A DNA stretch of 64,000 bases from Gammaproteobacteria bacterium. Lineage in GTDB: Bacteria; Pseudomonadota; Gammaproteobacteria; Pseudomonadales; JAUIET01. The translations under genes and the position numbers were made by a program. Positions 58,761 to 64,000 of the stretch are shown piece after piece. Position 1 is the first letter of the stretch; each line of letters opens with the position of its first letter. Below the pieces are notes generated by a model. The model was not told the origin of the DNA. It made no database searches and saw only the letters and a program-made list of their open reading frames with translations. Where the stretch lies: positions 134,900-198,899 of the forward strand of contig JAUIHW010000001.1 of assembly GCA_030431775.1 (NCBI GenBank), read 5' to 3'.

Positions 58761-60524
58761 ATGAGCAGTGACGACGAACTGATGTCGGGTGGTGAAATGC
58801 TGGCCAGAGCTTTGCGCGACGAAGGTGTCGAAGTGATCTTCGGCTACCCAGGTGGCGCTGTGCTGCACATTTACGATGCGCTGTTTCGTACCAACGATAT
58901 CCCTCACGTGCTGGTGCGCCACGAGCAGGCGGCCACGCATGCAGCCGATGGCTACACCCGAGCCAGCGGCAAAATACCTGTGGTGCTGGTGACCAGCGGG
59001 CCGGGCGCCACAAATGCTATAACCGGTATCGCCACGGCGTACATGGATTCCATCCCGATGGTTGTGCTGTCTGGCCAGGTGCCCACCAATGTCATCGGAG
59101 AGGATGCTTTTCAGGAAACCGACATGGTGGGTTGCTCGCGGCCCATCGTGAAGCACAGCTTTCAGGTTCGGCATGCGTCGGAAATTCCCGGCATGGTGAA
59201 AAAAGCGTTTTATCTGGCCGGCAGTGGGCGACCCGGCCCGGTAGTGATTGATATTCCGAAGAACACGACGGCACCGGGCGAGCAGTATCCGTACCACTAT
59301 CCCAAGGATGTTCGCATTCGCTCGTATAACCCGACCACTCGCGGCCACGGTAAGCAGATCAAGAAAGCGGCCGACCTGCTAGTGGCCGCACGACGCCCGG
59401 TTATTTACACGGGCGGTGGGGTTATTCAGGGCAATGCCAGCGAACAATTGATAGCTCTGGCTAAAGAGCTCAACTACCCGGTGACCAATACATTAATGGG
59501 TCTCGGCGCCTACCCGGCCACCGACCGCCAGTTTCTGGGTATGCTCGGCATGCACGGTTTTTACGAAGCCAACATGGCCATGCACCACGCCGACCTGATT
59601 CTGGCCGTAGGCGCGCGCTTTGATGATCGGGTGACCAATACCGTGGCCAAGTTCTGCCCGGAGGCGACGATTATCCATGCTGACGTTGATCCGACGTCAA
59701 TCTCCAAAACCGTCAATGCTGATGTGCCGATTGTTGGTGCTGCAACGCAAGTGTTAGAAGACCTGCTCAAGCAGGTTAGGCACCTGAAGGGTAAGAAAGA
59801 CTGCGCTTACTCCAGCGAAGCCATCGACCGCTGGTGGACTCAGATCGATGCCTGGCGCGAAGCGCACGGTCTGTGGCATGCCCCACGCTACCAGTCACGC
59901 AGCGATGACATCATTCTACCGCAGCAGGTGGTTGAAGCGCTGTATCGTGTTACCAAGGGCGAGGCCTACGTCACCTCAGACGTGGGTCAGCACCAGATGT
60001 TTGCCGCGCAGTACTACCGCTTCGACAAGCCGCGCCGCTGGATAAACTCCGGCGGCCTGGGCACGATGGGCTTTGGCCTGCCGGCGGCAATGGGTGTACA
60101 AATGGCGTTTCGCGACGCCCACGTGGCCTGCGTAACCGGCGAGGGCAGTATTCAAATGAATATTCAGGAGCTGGCTACCTGCACGCACTACAACCTGCCG
60201 ATTAAGATCATCAATATTAATAATGAAGCGCTTGGTATGGTCAAGCAGTGGCAGGACATGCAGTATGGTGGCCGACACTCTGAATCCACCTACGCCGACT
60301 CGTTGCCGGATTTTGTCAAACTCGCGGAAGCTTATGGCCACCACGGCATGCGGGTTGAGAAGCTGTCTGACCTGGAATACGCCATGACAGAATGTTTTTC
60401 CCAGCGTGACAAGCTGGTGTTTATGGATATTGTGGTCGACCCGGAAGAACACGTTTACCCCATGTTGATAGCGCCAAATGGCAGCATGCGCGACATGTAC
60501 CTGAGCAAGACGGAGCGCAGCTAA
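58761..60524 (+). CDS. ilvI: Acetolactate synthase, large (catalytic) subunit
   Basis: Thiamine-diphosphate enzyme of 587 residues, first committed step of valine, leucine and isoleucine synthesis. ATG 58761 is chosen because [29 protein letters not shown] then starts at the usual distance; GTG 58731 is the track start. The N-terminal TPP-activating Glu is in [13 protein letters not shown]. The C-terminal TPP motif is GEGSIQ...INNEALGMV, with Glu instead of the usual Asp in GDGS. Followed directly by ilvH (TAATG). Confidence 0.95.
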   Translation: MSSDDELMSGGEMLARALRDEGVEVIFGYPGGAVLHIYDALFRTNDIPHVLVRHEQAATHAADGYTRASGKIPVVLVTSGPGATNAITGIATAYMDSIPMVVLSGQVPTNVIGEDAFQETDMVGCSRPIVKHSFQVRHASEIPGMVKKAFYLAGSGRPGPVVIDIPKNTTAPGEQYPYHYPKDVRIRSYNPTTRGHGKQIKKAADLLVAARRPVIYTGGGVIQGNASEQLIALAKELNYPVTNTLMGLGAYPATDRQFLGMLGMHGFYEANMAMHHADLILAVGARFDDRVTNTVAKFCPEATIIHADVDPTSISKTVNADVPIVGAATQVLEDLLKQVRHLKGKKDCAYSSEAIDRWWTQIDAWREAHGLWHAPRYQSRSDDIILPQQVVEALYRVTKGEAYVTSDVGQHQMFAAQYYRFDKPRRWINSGGLGTMGFGLPAAMGVQMAFRDAHVACVTGEGSIQMNIQELATCTHYNLPIKIININNEALGMVKQWQDMQYGGRHSESTYADSLPDFVKLAEAYGHHGMRVEKLSDLEYAMTECFSQRDKLVFMDIVVDPEEHVYPMLIAPNGSMRDMYLSKTERS

Positions 60525-61015
60525 TGAAACGTACCCTGTCCCTGATCATGGAAAATGAACCCGGCGCACTGTCGCGCGTGGTTGGCCTGTTCTCGCAGCG
60601 TGGCTACAACATTGAAACTCTGACCGTCGCGCCGACGGAAGATGAAACCATCTCGCGTCTGACTTTGACCACCAGTGGTGATGATCGCGTGCTGGAACAA
60701 ATCACCAAGCAGCTGAACAAACTGATTGATGTCATTAAAGTTCTCGACCTGACCGAAAAAACACACATTGAGCGCGAGCTGATGTTGATCAAAGTGCGCG
60801 CCGAGGGCGAGCAGCGGGCAGAAGTAAAACGCTGCGTGGACATTTTTCGCGGCGCCATTGTGGATGTTTTGCCAGATGTTTATGTCATCCAACTGGCCGG
60901 TTCCAGCAGCAAGCTGGACGCCTTTATTGAAGCGATGAGCGAGGCCGGCATCCTTGAAGTGGCGCGCACCGGTATTGCCGGAATTGCGCGTGGAGCAAAG
61001 GCGTTCAGGGTCTAG
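60524..61015 (+). CDS. ilvH: Acetolactate synthase, small (regulatory) subunit
   Basis: Regulatory subunit of 163 residues with an ACT domain (LSLIMENEPGALSRVVGLFSQRGYNIETLTVAPTED) that binds valine. The C-terminal domain (GAIVDVLPDVYVIQLAGSSSKLDAFIEAM) and the end IARGAKAF are typical. Its final four bases are the first bases of the 48-bp inverted repeat. Overlaps the ilvI stop by one base. Confidence 0.95.
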   Translation: MKRTLSLIMENEPGALSRVVGLFSQRGYNIETLTVAPTEDETISRLTLTTSGDDRVLEQITKQLNKLIDVIKVLDLTEKTHIERELMLIKVRAEGEQRAEVKRCVDIFRGAIVDVLPDVYVIQLAGSSSKLDAFIEAMSEAGILEVARTGIAGIARGAKAFRV

Positions 61016-61178
61016 GGCAGCTCTGAAAAATACCCAATGCCTCTGCGCAACCTGTAGCGCGCCGTGACTTCGTTGCGCGCCTTGCCAAGGACAACCAGCC
61101 TTGGCCTGCGGCACGCGCCTAGCCACGCCACGCTACAGGTTGCGCAGAGGCATTGGGTATTTTTCAGAGCTGCCCTAG
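61012..61178. repeat. Perfect 48-bp inverted repeat between ilvH and ilvC
   Basis: The arms 61012-61059 and 61131-61178 are exact reverse complements over 48 bases, separated by 71 bases. The spacer itself holds a smaller inverted repeat (GCCAAGG at 61084 and CCTTGGC at 61099). In each direction the GGCATTGGGT stem is followed by ATTTTTC, so the structure could terminate transcription from both convergent genes. The arms include the ilvH stop codon. The size exceeds an ordinary terminator, and a MITE-like or REP-like repeat is an alternative. I see no second copy in the window. Confidence 0.9.
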
Positions 61179-61224
61179 CGGAAAACCCAGTGAACAGTGT
61201 GTCTCTTGGCCGGCAACGCTGCTA

Positions 61225-62691
61225 TCAAATAATCCGCTTCATGGCCGTCATATAGCCGCGCAGCTTCTTGCCTACCACTTCAACCGGGTGTTGGCGAATC
61301 GCGTCATTAACGGCGATGAGCTCGGCATTGTCGACCTCGTTATGGTCACCCAGACCACGACCGATGACGTCGGTATCAATGCGGGTCATAAACTCCTGCA
61401 GCAGCGGGCGGGCCGCCTGGTCGAACAAGTAACAACCGTACTCAGCGGTGTCGGAAATCACCACATTCATTTCGTACAGTTTGCGTCGGGCAATAGTATT
61501 GGCGATCAGCGGAGTTTCGTGCAGCGATTCGTAGTACGCGGATTCGCCGATAATGCCAGACTCGGTCATTACTTCGTAAGCTAACTCAACGCCGGCTTTG
61601 ACCATGGCGACCATTAGAATACCGTTGTCAAAGTATTCCTGCTCGGATATGTCGTCGCTGGTGTTCTCGCTTTGCTCAAATGGAGTGTTGGCCGTGGCCG
61701 CGCGCCACTTGAGCAGGTTGGCGTCATCGTTAGCCCAGTCGGCCATCATGGTGCTGGAAAAATCGCCGCTCATGATGTCGTCAATGTGCTTCTCGTACAG
61801 CGGACGCAGAATGCTGCGCATTTCTTCGGCCAGCTCAAAGGCCCGGATTTTCGCCGGGTTGGACAGCCGGTCCATCATGTTGGTGATACCGCCATGCTTC
61901 AGTGCTTCGGTGACGGTCTCCCAGCCGTATTGCACCAGCTTGGACGCATATCCGGAATCCACACCCTGCTCGATCATTTTGTCGAAGCACAGCAGCGAGC
62001 CGGTTTGCAGCATTCCACAGAGAATAGTCTGCTCGCCCAGCAGGTCAGACTTCACTTCGGCGATAAAGGACGATTCCAGCACACCGGCTCGATGGCCACC
62101 GGTGCCAGCAGCGTAGGCTTTGGCAATGTCCAGGCCGTCGCCATTCGGGTCGTTCTCGGCGTGTACGGCGATCAGCGTGGGCACCCCAAAGCCACGTTTG
62201 TATTCTTCACGCACTTCGGTACCCGGGCATTTTGGGGCCACCATGATAACCGTGAGGTCGTCGCGAATCTGTTTACCTTCTTCAACGATGTTAAAGCCGT
62301 GCGAATAAGCCAGGCAGGCGCCTTGCTTCATGAGTGGTACAACCGCATCCACAACGCTTGAGTGCTGCTTGTCCGGGGTCAGGTTCAAAACGACGTCGGC
62401 CTGTGGCACCAACTCTTCATAGGTGCCCACTGTAAAGCCGTTCTCGGTCGCGTTCTTCCAGCTCTGACGCTGCTCAGCGATGGCCGCTTCGCGCAAGGCG
62501 TAGGACACATCCAGGCCGCTGTCGCGCAGGTTCAGGCCCTGATTGAGGCCCTGCGAGCCGCAGCCAATGACCACCAGCTTCTTGCCGCGCAGTTTATCCA
62601 CACCATCGGCAAATTCGCTGCTGTCCATAAAGCGGCACTTGCCCAGTTGTGCCAGTTGTTTACGCAGGGGCAGAGAGTTGAAATAGTTCAT
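61225..62691 (-). CDS. ilvC: Ketol-acid reductoisomerase, class II (long form)
   Basis: Enzyme of 488 residues that isomerises and reduces acetolactate with NADPH. ATG 62691 ([12 protein letters not shown]) is chosen; the track ORF adds about 100 spurious residues upstream. The Rossmann motif is [13 protein letters not shown]. The long C-terminal duplicated knotted domain ([43 protein letters not shown]) identifies the class II form as in E. coli. Convergent with ilvH, divergent from ilvY. In pseudomonads ilvC instead follows ilvIH on the same strand. Confidence 0.96.
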   Translation of the reverse strand: MNYFNSLPLRKQLAQLGKCRFMDSSEFADGVDKLRGKKLVVIGCGSQGLNQGLNLRDSGLDVSYALREAAIAEQRQSWKNATENGFTVGTYEELVPQADVVLNLTPDKQHSSVVDAVVPLMKQGACLAYSHGFNIVEEGKQIRDDLTVIMVAPKCPGTEVREEYKRGFGVPTLIAVHAENDPNGDGLDIAKAYAAGTGGHRAGVLESSFIAEVKSDLLGEQTILCGMLQTGSLLCFDKMIEQGVDSGYASKLVQYGWETVTEALKHGGITNMMDRLSNPAKIRAFELAEEMRSILRPLYEKHIDDIMSGDFSSTMMADWANDDANLLKWRAATANTPFEQSENTSDDISEQEYFDNGILMVAMVKAGVELAYEVMTESGIIGESAYYESLHETPLIANTIARRKLYEMNVVISDTAEYGCYLFDQAARPLLQEFMTRIDTDVIGRGLGDHNEVDNAELIAVNDAIRQHPVEVVGKKLRGYMTAMKRII

Positions 62692-62793
62692 GCGGATCGT
62701 GTGCTTGTCTGGTTGAAGTTGGGCGGTGAGTCTACTGCAAGTCCTACGTTGCGTAAAATGATATAATTTCAACGCTATATTGCATAAAACGGA
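62692..62793. promoter_or_regulatory. Divergent ilvC-ilvY control region
   Basis: The 102-base gap holds two direct repeats, TTGCGTAAAATG (62749) and TTGCATAAAAC (62780), 31 bases apart, about three helical turns. A -10-like TATAAT lies at 62762-62767 on the plus strand. LysR-type regulators bind such spaced sites between divergent genes. In E. coli IlvY activates ilvC from the shared region when acetolactate is present. The exact sites are inferred. Confidence 0.6.
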
Positions 62794-63693
62794 ATGCTTA
62801 TGGAGATCAGCCTGTTGCGCGCCTACCTCGACCTGGCCGGCACTTGCCATTTTGCGCGCAGCAGCGAGCGCTTGCACCTTAGCCCGTCCACGCTCTCGCG
62901 CATGATTCAACGCATTGAACAGCAGGCCGGTGCCAGGTTGTTTGAACGCAACAATCGCCAGGTCAGCCTGACCAGGGCTGGAGAAAGTTTTCACCGCTAT
63001 GCTGTTTCCACCTTGCAGGCTTGGGAGGCATTACAGGTCGAGCTGCATACCCGGGGCAGCCGGGTGCAGGGCGAGGTGAGCCTGTACTGCTCGGTGACGG
63101 CCAGCCACCGCTTGCTAGACAGCCTGGTCAGCAGGCTACGGCTTCGTCACCCCGAGCTTGAATTGAAGCTGCACACCGGCGACCAGGCGCAAAGTCTGCA
63201 GCGCCTGCTGGCCGGCGAGGAAGATACCGTCATCGCCGCGCGCCCGCAGGATTTGCCGGCCGGTGTTGAGTTCCAGCTGTTGGCCCGCTCTCGGCTGGTG
63301 TTTATTACAGCGCGCCAGTCGGCGCAAAACACGGCCGGCTATCATGCCAGCGTGGCGTCACCAGCTTACTTTGATTGGGCCCGCACGCCATTGATACTGG
63401 CGGAGTCCGGTCTGGCCAGAAGACATGTTCAGGCCTGGCTGCGCCAGCACAAGATTCGCGCCGATATTTACGCCCAGGTGAGCGGCCATGAGGCCATCGT
63501 CAGCATGGTGGCGTTGGGCTGTGGGGTGGCTGCGGTGCCCGAGCTGGTTCTGGATGCCAGCCCGGTTCGTGATAGCATACAAAGCCTCGACAATTGGCCG
63601 GCCTTGCCGGATTTCGAAATAGGCTTGTGCACGCTGTCCAACCGGCTGCGTGAGCCCATGATCGAAGCCGTGTGGAATGCTGCACGGGACTAA
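62794..63693 (+). CDS. ilvY: LysR-type regulator of ilvC
   Basis: LTTR of 299 residues, start ATG 62794 or 62800. The N-terminal winged HTH ([41 protein letters not shown]) and an effector-binding domain with periplasmic-binding-like fold are present. The divergent position next to ilvC identifies IlvY, which senses acetolactate or acetohydroxybutyrate. Complete by length. Confidence 0.92.
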   Translation: MLMEISLLRAYLDLAGTCHFARSSERLHLSPSTLSRMIQRIEQQAGARLFERNNRQVSLTRAGESFHRYAVSTLQAWEALQVELHTRGSRVQGEVSLYCSVTASHRLLDSLVSRLRLRHPELELKLHTGDQAQSLQRLLAGEEDTVIAARPQDLPAGVEFQLLARSRLVFITARQSAQNTAGYHASVASPAYFDWARTPLILAESGLARRHVQAWLRQHKIRADIYAQVSGHEAIVSMVALGCGVAAVPELVLDASPVRDSIQSLDNWPALPDFEIGLCTLSNRLREPMIEAVWNAARD

Positions 63694-63722
63694 CAAGCAG
63701 GCCCTAACACAGCGACCCAGTA

Positions 63723-64000
63723 ATGAATGATCAGCCCAACAAACAACCGGAGCAGGCGAGCTCCAGCAGTGACAGCAGCGACGTGTCACTGGAAAGCCTG
63801 CTGCCCATTGATGAACACGTGGAAGAGGTATCGGAAAACGGCCAGAAAGTGCGCCGCCGTGGCATATTCCTGCTGCCCAATCTGTTTACTACCGGAGCGC
63901 TATTTTCTGGCTTCTACGCCATTATTGCGGCCATCAACCTGGATTTCCCATCGGCCGGCCTGGCCATTTTTGTAGGCCAGCTGCTGGATGGTATGGACGG
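63723..64000 (+). CDS. pssA: CDP-diacylglycerol-serine O-phosphatidyltransferase (3' partial)
   Basis: The reading frame from ATG 63723 runs off the window end; the track lists only a shadow frame here. The 92 visible residues have an acidic N-terminal tail, then RRGIFLLPNLFTTGALFSGFYAII and LAIFVGQLLDGMDG. This is the start of the CDP-alcohol phosphotransferase motif of PssA. The enzyme makes phosphatidylserine in the membrane. The neighbourhood of ilvIHC is known for pssA in Pseudomonas. Confidence 0.92.
   Translation, partial: MNDQPNKQPEQASSSSDSSDVSLESLLPIDEHVEEVSENGQKVRRRGIFLLPNLFTTGALFSGFYAIIAAINLDFPSAGLAIFVGQLLDGMD

Noticed and set aside
62692-62994. N-terminal extension of ilvC in the track
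   Set aside because: It would run through ilvY in antisense and is absent from all known class II IlvC proteins.
63727-63975. ORF of 82 aa at the window end
   Set aside because: It is out of frame with pssA, whose own frame from 63723 matches the family.

Overview
The window is a dense stretch of a Gram-negative aerobic gammaproteobacterium. The core block at the right end (PP0621-like gene, pilS-pilR, nadE, bamD, rluD, pgeF, clpB, then ilvI-ilvH, ilvC, ilvY, pssA) resembles the gene neighbourhoods known from Pseudomonas. The accessory gene mix (TonB receptor, P450, luciferase-like oxidoreductases, crotonases, SDRs, spinster-type MFS, sulfatase) recalls marine Cellvibrionales such as Halieaceae or Spongiibacteraceae. 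That family-level placement is an inference. I recognise 61 protein genes, two of them cut by the window edges. I see no rRNA, tRNA, CRISPR array, transposase or prophage gene.

Region 1 (1-22.9 kb) is an accessory catabolic region of short operons. It holds the end of a branched-chain-amino-acid-type ABC binding protein, an ECHDC3-like crotonase and a cysteine-type sulfatase, then a TonB receptor and a large NodB-type deacetylase on the other strand. Next come a DapB-like dehydrogenase, a CoA-binding protein and a luciferase-like oxidoreductase behind an operator-like palindrome. A prolyl-tRNA deacylase, three SDR dehydrogenases and a PaaG-like crotonase follow. Two reverse-strand operons close the region: D-aminoacylase-like, MBL-fold and MFS genes; and P450, SnoaL-like and YtcJ-like amidohydrolase genes. 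No ring-cleavage or complete beta-oxidation set is present, so the substrate cannot be named.

Region 2 (23-41.8 kb) is a low-oxygen respiration and stress region. After a phasin-like protein with a histone-like tail and a lipase-like hydrolase come hemN, anr (fnr) and a Yip1-family membrane protein. An overlapping chain then runs ccoNOQP-ccoG-fixH(short)-ccoI-ccoS-TauE/SafE-hemerythrin. It is followed by a small heat-shock protein, three universal stress proteins, a K+-channel-like protein, pdxH and a cation diffusion facilitator. Four Anr/FNR-type boxes (TTGAT-N4-ATCAA or one mismatch) lie in front of hemN, the Yip1-cco operon, the hsp20/usp divergent promoter and the last usp gene. Region 2 therefore reads as a locally encoded Anr regulon with its regulator inside it.

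Region 3 (41.8-47.5 kb) returns to accessory redox genes: an isoquinoline-oxidoreductase-type molybdenum hydroxylase (two subunits), two luciferase-like oxidoreductases and a Bcr/CflA-like MFS exporter.

Region 4 (47.5-64 kb) is core genome. The most striking non-coding structure is a perfect 48-bp inverted repeat with a 71-bp spacer. It starts in the last bases of ilvH and fills most of the gap between the convergent ilvH and ilvC genes. clpB and hsp20 both carry recognisable sigma-32-type promoters, and the hsp20 one is abutted by an Anr box.
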